Source: CALJFL01 sp964590005 (lineage in GTDB: Bacteria > Pseudomonadota > Gammaproteobacteria > Pseudomonadales > Halieaceae). From it: 24,041 bases of DNA. The position numbers and the translations under genes were made by a program. The DNA lies in the NCBI GenBank assembly GCA_964590005.1, contig CAZPVJ010000146.1:1-24041 (forward strand), in the 5' to 3' direction. The notes under the pieces are model-generated. The model searched no databases, was not told where the DNA came from, and saw only the letters and a list, made by a program, of their open reading frames with translations. Shown here piece after piece: positions 1 to 7,261 of the stretch (its first letter is position 1; every line of letters begins with the position of its first letter).

Positions 1-34
1 CCCGTTTATTGATTGCGGCGTCTACCCAGCCCTA
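1..34 (-). pseudogene. Reading-frame remnant of the LysR gene beyond the amber stop
   Basis: Continuing the frame of the regulator past TAG (32-34) gives GWVDAAINKR without another stop to the window boundary. The residues look like normal LysR effector-domain sequence, so the rest of the domain probably lies outside the window. The gene could be a recent pseudogene, a sequencing error, or a case of amber suppression. Only the ten residues inside the window can be judged. Confidence 0.55.
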
Positions 35-679
35 TCGCTGGACATCATCAGGATCGACGCCCACACCCACGCCCATGCGCGTTATGCTGACCCAGACGTG
101 ATTGGCCTCGAGGTAGCTGTCCAGGGTGAAATCCTCCAGCACGGGATTCTCCGGGCTCAGGAGGCAGGAAAAGCTGTCGTTCCATAGATTGATCTGGTGA
201 AAAGACTGCGGCATAGAGTCAAAACGGTTGATGACCATATCGACCTTGCCGCGTTCGACGTCGAGAAAACTGACGTCACTCGGGGTCATGATGTCCAGGG
301 TCAGCCCCGGCGCCTCTGTGCGCAGTTTGCCCAGAACGCTGGGCAGCAGTGTGGACTCAGCGTAGTCACTGGCCATGATACGAAACACGCGCTGTGCCTT
401 GGCCGGGTCAAATGCCGAGCGTGGCTGCACGGCTCGGTCGATGTTCATTAAAACGTCGCGCACGATGGGTTCCAGTTCCAGCGCTCTCTCAGTCGGGGTC
501 ATGCCGTCTGAGGTTCGCACCAGCAGCGGGTCGTCGAACAGCTCGCGCAAGCGGCGCAAGCCGTTGCTCATTGCCGGCTGCGAAAGATTTAACTGGTTGG
601 CGGCCTGGGTAACGTTGCGCTCTCGCAGCAGGGCGTCCAGGTAAACCAGGAGATTGAGGTCGACTCGGTTTATGTTCAC
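32..679 (-). CDS. LysR-family transcriptional regulator, truncated by an in-frame amber codon
   Basis: The protein has a classic LysR N-terminus. A winged helix-turn-helix lies at about residues 6-65 (VTQAANQLNLSQPAMSNGLR), then the hinge and the first half of a periplasmic-binding-protein-like effector domain (about 90-215). LysR proteins are usually near 300 residues; this one stops at 215 with TAG at 32-34. The frame stays open beyond the TAG to the window edge and reads GWVDAAINKR, which resembles the continuation expected after a DPDDVQR-L-GWVD segment in this family. The lesion is therefore probably a single TTG-to-TAG change rather than a natural end. It is divergent from the acyl-CoA dehydrogenase gene, the usual arrangement for a LysR regulator and its target. 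The effector is unknown. The family call is secure; whether the gene works is doubtful. Confidence 0.85.
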   Translation of the reverse strand: MNINRVDLNLLVYLDALLRERNVTQAANQLNLSQPAMSNGLRRLRELFDDPLLVRTSDGMTPTERALELEPIVRDVLMNIDRAVQPRSAFDPAKAQRVFRIMASDYAESTLLPSVLGKLRTEAPGLTLDIMTPSDVSFLDVERGKVDMVINRFDSMPQSFHQINLWNDSFSCLLSPENPVLEDFTLDSYLEANHVWVSITRMGVGVGVDPDDVQR

Positions 680-697
680 GGGTGGTTACCTATAGAA

Positions 698-714
698 CAT
701 TCACTTTGTGAATG
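698..714. promoter_or_regulatory. 17-bp palindrome, candidate LysR operator
   Basis: CATTCAC-TTT-GTGAATG has two perfect 7-bp arms around a 3-base centre. It contains the T-N11-A pattern (T700, A712) typical of LysR-type binding sites. It lies 19 bases upstream of the lysR start codon and downstream of the predicted lysR transcription start. That position suits autorepression better than activation of the acyl-CoA dehydrogenase gene, whose start is about 190 bases away. Binding is inferred. Confidence 0.5.
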
Positions 715-742
715 GCGAAAATGAAATCTATTGATTGTGAGA

Positions 743-770
743 ATTATACTTGCCTGTCTAAAATTGCCAA
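743..770 (-). promoter_or_regulatory. Sigma-70-type promoter for the lysR gene
   Basis: Read on the minus strand, a -35 box TTGGCA (765-770) is separated by 16 bases from a perfect -10 box TATAAT (743-748). Transcription would start near 736 and give a leader of about 57 bases that includes the palindrome at 698-714. This is the strongest promoter-like match in the 224-base gap between lysR and the acyl-CoA dehydrogenase gene. Confidence 0.55.
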
Positions 771-862
771 GTTGCCGGTAGCTGCCGGGAATTGTCCAGG
801 TTATTGCCATCCACGGAGGATCGGCATGCTCGCGGGGATAAGCGGCCGGTCCAGGCAACTCG

Positions 863-868
863 TATAAT
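863..868 (+). promoter_or_regulatory. Candidate -10 box for the acyl-CoA dehydrogenase gene
   Basis: A perfect TATAAT lies 35 bases upstream of the ATG at 904. No convincing -35 box is found 16-18 bases before it, so the promoter may need an activator. The rest of the 680-903 gap shows nothing else I can name. Confidence 0.35.
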
Positions 869-903
869 CAGCAGTCAATTGTTAATCACTCCGGAAAATT
901 TAC

Positions 904-2667
904 ATGCCAAATTATCGCGCCCCTCTTGAGGATATGACGTTCGTTATAGACGAACTGCTCGATGCAGAAAATACGCTGGGCAGCTTGCCTGGCTTTGATG
1001 GCATGGGCGTTGGCGCTGACCTGACCGTGGCGTTGCTTGACGAGGCCGCGCGCTTTGCCGGAGACGTGCTCGCACCCCTTCGTCGCGTGGGCGATGAACA
1101 CCCGGCGACGTGCAGCGATGGGCGGGTGACCACCTCACCGGGATACGATGAAGCATTGCAGCAATTGGGTGCCGGCGGCTGGGTGGGTATTGCTGCCAGC
1201 GCCGAGCATGGCGGCCAGGGTTTACCCGAACTTTATGGCACAGCGGCGTGTGAAATGTGGAATGGGGCCAATATGGCGTTTGCCCTGGCACCTTTTCTCA
1301 GCAGCGGTGCCGCCATGGCCATCGCTGCCCATGGAGATGACCAGCAGAAGGCCACCTACCTGGAAAAAATGCACAGTGGCGAATGGGCTGGCACCATGAA
1401 CCTGACAGAATCGGGGGCGGGTTCAGACCTGGGTGTCATGAAGTGCAAGGCGACCCCGGAAGGGGATCACTATCGCATCCGTGGACAGAAGATTTACATC
1501 ACCTGGGGAGACCACGACGCTACTGAAAATATCGTCCACCTGGTTCTTGCCAAACTGCCGGACGCGCCTGTGGGTAGTCGAGGCATTTCGCTGTTTATCG
1601 TGCCCAAGTTCCTCATTAATGAAGACGGCAGTCTGGGCGAGCGAAACGACGTTTACCCTGTGTCCTGCGAGCACAAGCTCGGTATTCACGGCAGTCCGAC
1701 CTGTGTCATGGCCTTTGGCGACAACGAGGGCGCTATCGGATACCTGCTTGGCGAAGAGAATAGCGGCCTGGCCTGTATGTTTACCATGATGAATGAGGCG
1801 CGCCTGAAAGTCGGACTGCAGGGCTTGGGCTCTGCCGAGGGCGCCTACCAGAAGGCAGTCGCCTACGCACGGGAGAGGGTTCAGGGCGGGAAGCCCATTA
1901 TCGAGCACCCTGATGTCAAACGAATGCTGTTGACCATGCGATCGCTAACTGAGGCCGGTCGGGCCATGGCTTACACTGAAGCACTGGGTATGGACCTGGC
2001 CCATCACGGTGACGCGGAGGAGCGGGCTGGTCACCAGACTCGCGTGGACCTGATGATCCCGGTAATCAAGGGCTGGTTAACCGAGGTGGGACAGGAACTG
2101 ACTTCGCTGGGTGTTCAGGTCCACGGCGGTATGGGTTACGTGGAGGAGACAGGCGCTGCCCAATACCTCAGGGATGTGCGCATCACGTCCATCTACGAGG
2201 GCACTAACGGTATCCAGGCGGCCGACCTGGTTTCGCGAAAGCTGGGCCGGGATGGCGGTGGCGCCATGCGGGACCTGCTGGATAAAGTCGCTGCGACGCT
2301 AACAGAGCTAGCCGGAAAAGAGGAACTGGCCACGGTGCATCGACAGTTGGAGCGGGCCCTGACTGAACAGCACAGTGCCACCGAACAGATTCTTGCCGCG
2401 CTGGCTGACGATCCGACCGTGGCCCTGGGTGCTTCCTTCGATTACATGATGCAGACCGGGTATATGCTGGGTGGCTGGCATCTCGCGCGTTCGGCGCTGG
2501 TGGCGCAAGCGAAGATCAAGGCAGGCGATGACAGTGTGTTTTATGCGCAAAAAATTGCGACCGCAACGTTTTACGCAGCACATATTCTCCCCCGGTGTAG
2601 CGGCCACGCCGGCGCCATTGCCAATGCCGAGGGCACGCTACAGACTTACCCGGTCGATTGGCTGTAG
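904..2667 (+). CDS. Acyl-CoA dehydrogenase, long DmdC-like form
   Basis: This is an FAD-dependent acyl-CoA dehydrogenase of 587 residues. That is the long form with an extra C-terminal domain rather than the roughly 380-residue classic form. The flavin/substrate segment MNLTESGAGSDLG is at 165-177. The VQVHGGMGYVEETG stretch (405-418) and IYEGTNGIQ (430-438), with E432 as the expected catalytic base, mark the C-terminal catalytic part. The N-terminus (MPNYRAPLEDMTFV) is typical of enzymes annotated as 3-methylmercaptopropionyl-CoA dehydrogenase (DmdC). The same subfamily includes enzymes for other acyl-CoAs, and no dmdA, dmdB or dmdD is in the window, so substrate is unproven. A weak GGAA ribosome site precedes the ATG by 7 bases. 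rraA follows after 11 bases, implying one transcript. The divergent broken LysR gene is the likely former regulator. Confidence 0.9.
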   Translation: MPNYRAPLEDMTFVIDELLDAENTLGSLPGFDGMGVGADLTVALLDEAARFAGDVLAPLRRVGDEHPATCSDGRVTTSPGYDEALQQLGAGGWVGIAASAEHGGQGLPELYGTAACEMWNGANMAFALAPFLSSGAAMAIAAHGDDQQKATYLEKMHSGEWAGTMNLTESGAGSDLGVMKCKATPEGDHYRIRGQKIYITWGDHDATENIVHLVLAKLPDAPVGSRGISLFIVPKFLINEDGSLGERNDVYPVSCEHKLGIHGSPTCVMAFGDNEGAIGYLLGEENSGLACMFTMMNEARLKVGLQGLGSAEGAYQKAVAYARERVQGGKPIIEHPDVKRMLLTMRSLTEAGRAMAYTEALGMDLAHHGDAEERAGHQTRVDLMIPVIKGWLTEVGQELTSLGVQVHGGMGYVEETGAAQYLRDVRITSIYEGTNGIQAADLVSRKLGRDGGGAMRDLLDKVAATLTELAGKEELATVHRQLERALTEQHSATEQILAALADDPTVALGASFDYMMQTGYMLGGWHLARSALVAQAKIKAGDDSVFYAQKIATATFYAAHILPRCSGHAGAIANAEGTLQTYPVDWL

Positions 2668-2678
2668 AGGGCCTATTG

Positions 2679-3158
2679 ATGACCGTATTCAGCACTCCAG
2701 ACCTGTCTGACGACGCACCCGAGGCGAGGGCCATCGAGTTACCGTTTTTCAACTACGGTGGCGAGAAAGTATTTGCCGGGCGGGCGGTGACCATCAAGTG
2801 TCACGAAGATAACTCCCTGGTCAAACAGGCCGTGGGCGAGCCGGGAGACGGGCGAGTCATTGTGGTTGATGGCGGCGGGTCTCGCAGGCGCGCCCTGCTG
2901 GGTGACATGCTTGCCGAAAAGGCTGCAGCGAACGGTTGGTCCGGCCTGGTAATCTTCGGTGTGATTCGTGATGTCGACCAAATAGGTGCCACGGCGATCG
3001 GTGTGCAGGCGCTGGGCACAGTGCCGTTAAAGACGGAAAAGTTGGGCGTGGGTCAGCGCGACCTTGCGCTGAGTTTTGGCGGCGTGGATATCCTGCCTGG
3101 CGATTATATCTACGCCGACAACAACGGCGTTTTGGTTAGCCGTACGCCTTTGATCTAG
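2679..3158 (+). CDS. rraA: RraA family protein (RNase E regulator / 4-hydroxy-4-methyl-2-oxoglutarate aldolase fold)
   Basis: At 159 residues it matches the length of E. coli RraA (161). It shares the core VIVVDGGGSRRRALLGDMLA, the GLVIFGVIRD segment and the ending GGVDILPGDYIYADNNGVLVS. RraA trimers bind RNase E and inhibit RNA decay, while relatives are divalent-metal class II aldolases for HMG and CHA. As I recall the families, the aldolases use a Gly...Arg-Asp signature and E. coli RraA has Arg-Gln there. This protein reads VIRDVDQI, so the aldolase Asp is present and an enzymatic role is open. The ATG at 2679 is chosen over a TTG 21 bases upstream because AGAGGG lies 7 bases before it and the protein then begins like RraA. 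It follows the acyl-CoA dehydrogenase stop by 11 bases. Confidence 0.88.
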   Translation: MTVFSTPDLSDDAPEARAIELPFFNYGGEKVFAGRAVTIKCHEDNSLVKQAVGEPGDGRVIVVDGGGSRRRALLGDMLAEKAAANGWSGLVIFGVIRDVDQIGATAIGVQALGTVPLKTEKLGVGQRDLALSFGGVDILPGDYIYADNNGVLVSRTPLI

Positions 3159-3179
3159 ACACGGCTAACAGGGTCTAGA
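3135..3179. repeat. Two interleaved perfect inverted repeats at the rraA/nadC convergent junction
   Basis: GTTAGCCGT (3135-3143) pairs with ACGGCTAAC (3161-3169). TCTAGAC (3154-3160) pairs with GTCTAGA (3173-3179). The arms alternate A-B-A'-B', and B directly abuts A'. The second pair contains the rraA stop (3156-3158) and the nadC stop (3175-3177). No T-tract follows on either strand, so this is not a textbook terminator. It may still be a bidirectional transcript end or an RNA with two exclusive hairpins. Confidence 0.6.
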
Positions 3180-4023
3180 GCAATCGCATGGAGAGATCCA
3201 GCGCCTTGCAATCTTTGGTGAGGGCGCCAATCGATATATAGTCGACCCCGGTTTCCGCAATGGGAAGCAAGGTTTCGCGGGTGACATTGCCCGACGCCTC
3301 CAGTTCCATTTGTCCCGCCACGGAAGTCACGGCGCTGCGCATGTCGTCGAGCGAAAAATTGTCGAGCATGACCCTTTCGCACTTCGCTTCCAGGGCCTCC
3401 TGTAATTCCGACAGGGTTTCCACCTCTACTTCTACGGGCTTGCCAGGTGCGAGTTCGCGCGCCGCCTGTATCGCCTGTGCGATCCCACCGCAGGCCATAA
3501 TGTGGTTCTCCTTGATCAGGAAGGCGTCATACAGGCCCATCCTGTGGTTCCAGCAGCCCCCGCAGGTGACCGCGTACTTCTGGGCGATTCTCAGTCCGGG
3601 AATGGTTTTGCGGGTATCGAGTAAGCGCACCTGTGTTCCGGCCACCAGGTTGGCGTACTCGCGACAGAGGCTGGCTGTGCCAGACAGCAGCTGCAGAAAA
3701 TTCAATGCTGCACGCTCGCCGGTCAAAAGGCTGCGAGCCTGGCCGCTCAGTGAAACGAGGGTCTGGCCAGCGCTGATAGCGTCGCCATCGGCAGCCGCCC
3801 AGGCGAGATCAGTGTCAGGCGCTATTTCGTAAAACACTGCATTTACCCAGTCACTGCCACAGAGTACGCCATCTTCGCGTGTGATAATTGATGCTCGGGC
3901 GTGTTGATCAGCAGGAATAAGCCGGGCGCTGATATCGCCGCTGCCAATGTCTTCTGTCAGTGCTGCACGCACATTTTCCAGAATGATCCCTGGATCAACG
4001 GTAGCAAGTTCGGGGATTGGCAA
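3175..4023 (-). CDS. nadC: Nicotinate-nucleotide pyrophosphorylase (quinolinate phosphoribosyltransferase)
   Basis: NadC converts quinolinate and PRPP to nicotinate mononucleotide, CO2 and pyrophosphate, the last committed step of de novo NAD synthesis in the cytoplasm. The 282 residues match the usual length. Characteristic segments are TGERAALNFLQ (101-111, R104), LDTRKTIPGLR (135-145, R138 and K139), GGCWNHRMGLYDAFLIKENH (155-174, H160, R161, K171), and the barrel end YISIGALTKD. The start is a TTG codon; no ATG or GTG is available just upstream in frame. It is divergent from ampD, the same nadC/ampD arrangement seen in many gammaproteobacteria, and convergent with rraA. Confidence 0.97.
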   Translation of the reverse strand: MPIPELATVDPGIILENVRAALTEDIGSGDISARLIPADQHARASIITREDGVLCGSDWVNAVFYEIAPDTDLAWAAADGDAISAGQTLVSLSGQARSLLTGERAALNFLQLLSGTASLCREYANLVAGTQVRLLDTRKTIPGLRIAQKYAVTCGGCWNHRMGLYDAFLIKENHIMACGGIAQAIQAARELAPGKPVEVEVETLSELQEALEAKCERVMLDNFSLDDMRSAVTSVAGQMELEASGNVTRETLLPIAETGVDYISIGALTKDCKALDLSMRLL

Positions 4024-4054
4024 ATGACTGTCCTGGTGCTGAATGCGGGCGGGA

Positions 4055-4084
4055 ATTGTAGCAGCTGACTGGCGCCGCTTGCAG
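4055..4084 (-). promoter_or_regulatory. Candidate promoter of nadC
   Basis: On the minus strand a -35-like CTGCAA (4079-4084) is followed after 18 bases by TACAAT (4055-4060). Transcription would begin near 4048 and leave a leader of about 25 bases before the TTG start at 4023. The -10 box is good and the -35 box is weak. Confidence 0.4.
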
Positions 4085-4100
4085 CCCCGGCAAACGTGGA

Positions 4101-4130
4101 TTGAGCGTATCGCCCCGTGTCGCTTATGAT
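4101..4130 (+). promoter_or_regulatory. Candidate promoter of ampDE
   Basis: TTGAGC (4101-4106) and TATGAT (4125-4130) are separated by 18 bases. Transcription would start near 4137, at the AGGAGG ribosome site (4137-4142), leaving only about 10 bases before the ATG at 4147. This also argues against an upstream GTG start at 4117, which would lie before the transcription start. Confidence 0.45.
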
Positions 4131-4146
4131 GATGGCAGGAGGCGTT

Positions 4147-4713
4147 ATGGACTATGCGGTAGAGCAGGGCTGGTTTGTCGGTGCAAGGCGGGTGCCGTCA
4201 CCCAACTTTGGACCGCGACCTGAAGACTGTGTGCCTGAACTGCTGGTCGTTCATAATATTTCTCTGCCCCCCGGGGATTACAGTGGCAATTGCGTCGAGC
4301 AGCTGTTTACCAATTGCCTGGATTGGGATGAACACCCGTACTTTGATGGTATCCGCGGCCTGGAGGTGTCATCTCACCTGCTCATAAGACGAGATGGGGA
4401 GTTGATCCAGTTCGTCAGTTTTGATGACAGGGCGTGGCATGCGGGAGAGTCCTGTTATCGCGGGCGCGGCAACTGCAATGATTTCAGCATTGGTATCGAG
4501 CTGGAGGGCACTGATGACGAACCCTATCAGCCGGTGCAATACGATGTCCTGTTGGCGGTTACGGCCGCTTTACTGACGCATTACAGCGAGCTATCGATAG
4601 AGCGCATAGCAGGACATAGCGATATCGCCCCAGGGCGTAAGACAGACCCGGGTCCCGCCTTCGACTGGACTCACTATCGGGACGAGCTGGCAAAAATGGA
4701 GGTGAGTGCATGA
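4147..4713 (+). CDS. ampD: 1,6-anhydro-N-acetylmuramyl-L-alanine amidase AmpD
   Basis: AmpD is a cytoplasmic zinc amidase. It removes the peptide from anhydromuropeptides during peptidoglycan recycling and so controls the inducer of AmpR-type beta-lactamase regulation. The 188-residue product starts like E. coli AmpD (EQGWFVGARRVPSPNF). It has the zinc ligands H36 (VVHNISLPPG), H157 and D167 (GHSDIAPGRKTDPG), plus the catalytic E118 (GIELEG) and K165. The ATG at 4147 is preferred over GTG 4117 because AGGAGG lies 4 bases before it and the N-terminus then aligns with the family. It overlaps ampE by ATGA. Confidence 0.96.
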   Translation: MDYAVEQGWFVGARRVPSPNFGPRPEDCVPELLVVHNISLPPGDYSGNCVEQLFTNCLDWDEHPYFDGIRGLEVSSHLLIRRDGELIQFVSFDDRAWHAGESCYRGRGNCNDFSIGIELEGTDDEPYQPVQYDVLLAVTAALLTHYSELSIERIAGHSDIAPGRKTDPGPAFDWTHYRDELAKMEVSA

Positions 4714-5561
4714 CGTTTCTCGCGTTGATAATCGCCGTTGTTCTGCTGCAGGTATGGGGGACAGCCGACGCCGCCCGCCACGACAACTGGTTCAGTTACT
4801 GGCGAGCCCGGGTGCAGAGCTGGGGCCTGCAGGGCTGGCCATCATTTTTGGTGCTAGTCCTGGTGCCGGTGCTGGGTGCGGTCCTGTTGCTCGACCTATT
4901 GCGGCCGGTCTTGTTTGGTTTGCTGTGGATTGCGGTTGCTGCCGGGCTTTTGTTGTATTCGTTCGGACGAAGTGACTTCGCTACTCTGGTGGAGCGCTAC
5001 TGCCAGTGTTGCCTGCGCGGTGATTTTGAAGCCGCCTGGTTGTCACTGAACAATGAGCTGGCCACTACCCAGAGCATAGAGGCTCCCGCAGACGCCATGG
5101 CGCTGCACCAGGAAGTTCAGTTGGCATTACCCTACGAAGGCTACCAGCGGTGGTTCGCAGTGGTTTTCTACTTTCTACTGTTGGGTCCGGCGGCGGCTCT
5201 GGCTTACCGGTTGCTCCAAATGGCAGAGAAAGAAGAGACAGCGGGCATGGCGCGGCAATGCCTGGTGGTAGCCGATTGGTTGCCGGCACGTGTACTCGCG
5301 CTAACCTTCGCGCTGGCGGGGGACTTTGTCGGCAGCAGGGAAGCGTTGACAACCGCTGCGCCGGGTAGCGGCGTACCCGCAGCTCACATGCTGCGTTCGG
5401 TGAGTGCTAGTGCCCTGGGCGGGCTATCGGTAACGGCTGAAACAACATCCGAGGCGCTTCCCTCGGCTGCCTCCGCTGAAACCAGGGAGCTCGCCGCGTT
5501 GCTCACGCGAAGTGCAGCCAGCTGGTTGATCATTGCGTCACTTATGGAGTTATTGCTTTAG
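4710..5561 (+). CDS. ampE: AmpE, inner-membrane regulatory signalling modulator
   Basis: AmpE is an inner-membrane protein encoded with AmpD in gammaproteobacteria; its biochemical role is not established. The 283 residues match the E. coli length (284). The N-terminal hydrophobic stretch FLALIIAVVLLQVWG is followed by the family segment RHDNWFSYWRARVQSWGL. Further membrane segments lie at about 45-60, 65-87, 150-170 and at the extreme C-terminus (SWLIIASLMELLL). Translation is probably coupled to ampD through the 4-base ATGA overlap. A 110-base gap separates it from the sigma-54 activator gene. Confidence 0.92.
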   Translation: MTFLALIIAVVLLQVWGTADAARHDNWFSYWRARVQSWGLQGWPSFLVLVLVPVLGAVLLLDLLRPVLFGLLWIAVAAGLLLYSFGRSDFATLVERYCQCCLRGDFEAAWLSLNNELATTQSIEAPADAMALHQEVQLALPYEGYQRWFAVVFYFLLLGPAAALAYRLLQMAEKEETAGMARQCLVVADWLPARVLALTFALAGDFVGSREALTTAAPGSGVPAAHMLRSVSASALGGLSVTAETTSEALPSAASAETRELAALLTRSAASWLIIASLMELLL

Positions 5562-5671
5562 CCTTGACGTTTGGCTCGTTGACATCAGATATGGCCGGCT
5601 GGCGGGCGTTTTCCCGATAAGCTGCTAGGCTTGTTTCAGCGGTACCCCACTCTACGCAGGCGACCCTGACG

Positions 5672-7261
5672 ATGCCCACCGAAGCGATGCCCGAGGCAAC
5701 CTTGCCCTCGGTGGTGACCAGCCTGTCACGATCCGCGCCGGCCGCCCAGTTGGCGTTGACCATAATCTTTCACCCTGACCCTGCACTGATTGGCGCGCGA
5801 TGTCTATTGGAGCCTGGCAGTAGTCAGCAGTTTTTATTGGGGCGTCATAGCCCACACTTCAGTCCTGTTTCCGCTGCGGCCGGTTCGACGGCCCAGACGT
5901 TACGAGATCCCCACGTCAGTCGTGAGGCTTTGCGCGCTCGGCTGGTGGGCTCAGACATCGTACTGACGCGTTGCGAGGGCGCCTGTCGATGCCGGGTGAA
6001 CGGCAGGGAACTTGCGACTTCACGTACTTTGACCGCGAGCGACCTGGCTGCGGGTGTGCGTATTTTCCTGGCCCACGGCATTGTGCTGCTCCTGCGTCGA
6101 ACGGTGTTTCCCATTGAGCCCGAGTTGCCGACTGACCAGCAGGCCCGGGTGGCGGCGATGGTGGGTGACAGTTTCTATATGAAATGTCTTCATGCGCAAA
6201 TTGTTCGCGCGGCCACTACGGGGGATGACGTGCTGATACTCGGGGAGTCAGGCACGGGCAAGGAGCTGGTAGCTGAGGCCCTGCATGCATTGAGCGGGCG
6301 CTGCCAGGCGCCATTCGTTGCTGTCAATATGGCGGCTATCCCGGCTGGCCTGGCGCCAACGCTATTGTTTGGCAGCTCGCGCGGTGCCTATACCGGCGCC
6401 GCTGGGGCGACCAGGGGCTATTTCGAACAAGCCGAAAGCGGCGACTTGTTTCTTGACGAAGTGGGAGAGACTCCAGCTGAGATACAGGCACAGTTGCTGC
6501 GCGTTTTGCAGCAGCGGGAAATACAACCTGTTGGCGCCCCTACGCGCAAGATTGACGTGAGGGTGATCTCGGCAACCGATGCCGATCTCGACGCCACCGA
6601 TTGCGGATTCAAGACCGCCTTGCGGCACCGCCTGGGCGCGATTGAAATCGTGTTGTGTCCGCTGCGTGAACACCCCGAGGACATTGGCAGGCTGGCCTGG
6701 CACTTTCTGGCTCAAATCTTTGAGGAACAGGATAAGCAGGATCTACTCCCGGATTCTGCCAGCACGACAATGCAGAGCGCACTGTGGGCGGAGCTGTTTC
6801 ATTTACTGCTTGGCTACCACTGGCCGGGTAATATTCGGGAATTGGTCAACCGTCTGCGTCAGGTAGCCAGCGCCAGCCAGTCCGGGCTGGTGGTTCCCAC
6901 TGCCCTGTATGACCGACTTTCCCCGCAAGGCTGTACACCTCGCGAGGACGAAGCCCCCCGGACTGGGCCGGCCAACGTGAGAGCCGGCGAACTGGATGCA
7001 GCCCTGCACAGAGCCGATTACCAGGTTGCGCGCGTAGCCAGGGAGCTGAACATTTCGCGGCAGGCGGTTTATCGCCATATCGCCAGCTCGCCCGACTTGC
7101 GTTTGGCTGCTGATATACCGTTGCCCGAATTGCTTGGCGTGCTTGAACAGTGCGCTGGAGACCTGGCGTCAACAGCGCAGCAACTGAAGATATCCCCCCA
7201 GGCCCTACGGACCCGGCTACGGGATTCAGAGGCAGGGACTGCGACCAGTCAGGGCCAATGA
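5672..7261 (+). CDS. Sigma-54-dependent activator with N-terminal FHA-like domain and two C-terminal Fis-type HTHs
   Basis: The 529-residue protein has an FHA-like N-terminal domain at about 50-143: LGRHS at 56-60, DPHVSRE at 79-85, VNGREL at 109-114. The AAA+ sigma-54 interaction domain spans about 163-400. Within it are Walker A GESGTGKE (191-198), the sigma-54 contact loop GAYTGA (238-243, Tyr replacing the usual Phe), Walker B DLFLDEVGE (258-266) and sensor II WPGNIREL (384-391). A Fis-like helix-turn-helix is at about 441-471 (VARVARELNISRQAVYRHI). A second similar segment is at about 484-517 (LASTAQQLKISPQALRTRL). There is no receiver domain, so the input is probably phosphothreonine recognition by the FHA part. 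The FHA serine remains (VSRE), but the usual SRxHA His is not in place. It overlaps the kinase gene by ATGA, which suggests the two act together. Target promoters are unknown. Confidence 0.9.
   Translation: MPTEAMPEATLPSVVTSLSRSAPAAQLALTIIFHPDPALIGARCLLEPGSSQQFLLGRHSPHFSPVSAAAGSTAQTLRDPHVSREALRARLVGSDIVLTRCEGACRCRVNGRELATSRTLTASDLAAGVRIFLAHGIVLLLRRTVFPIEPELPTDQQARVAAMVGDSFYMKCLHAQIVRAATTGDDVLILGESGTGKELVAEALHALSGRCQAPFVAVNMAAIPAGLAPTLLFGSSRGAYTGAAGATRGYFEQAESGDLFLDEVGETPAEIQAQLLRVLQQREIQPVGAPTRKIDVRVISATDADLDATDCGFKTALRHRLGAIEIVLCPLREHPEDIGRLAWHFLAQIFEEQDKQDLLPDSASTTMQSALWAELFHLLLGYHWPGNIRELVNRLRQVASASQSGLVVPTALYDRLSPQGCTPREDEAPRTGPANVRAGELDAALHRADYQVARVARELNISRQAVYRHIASSPDLRLAADIPLPELLGVLEQCAGDLASTAQQLKISPQALRTRLRDSEAGTATSQGQ

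Noticed and set aside
730..746. lac-operator-like string TTGATTGTGAGAATT
   Set aside because: It is part of a promoter region with no matching second arm and no LacI-type regulator nearby.
5600..5615. Possible sigma-54 site upstream of the FHA/sigma-54 activator (TGGCGGG then TTCCC)
   Set aside because: The spacing is near right but the invariant -12 GC is absent, so autoregulation by sigma-54 is not supported.
7150..7257. Start of the kinase at the upstream ATG 7150
   Set aside because: It would overlap the sigma-54 activator by about 110 bases and add a Pro/Gly-rich stretch before the kinase fold; ATG 7258 fits the ATGA coupling.
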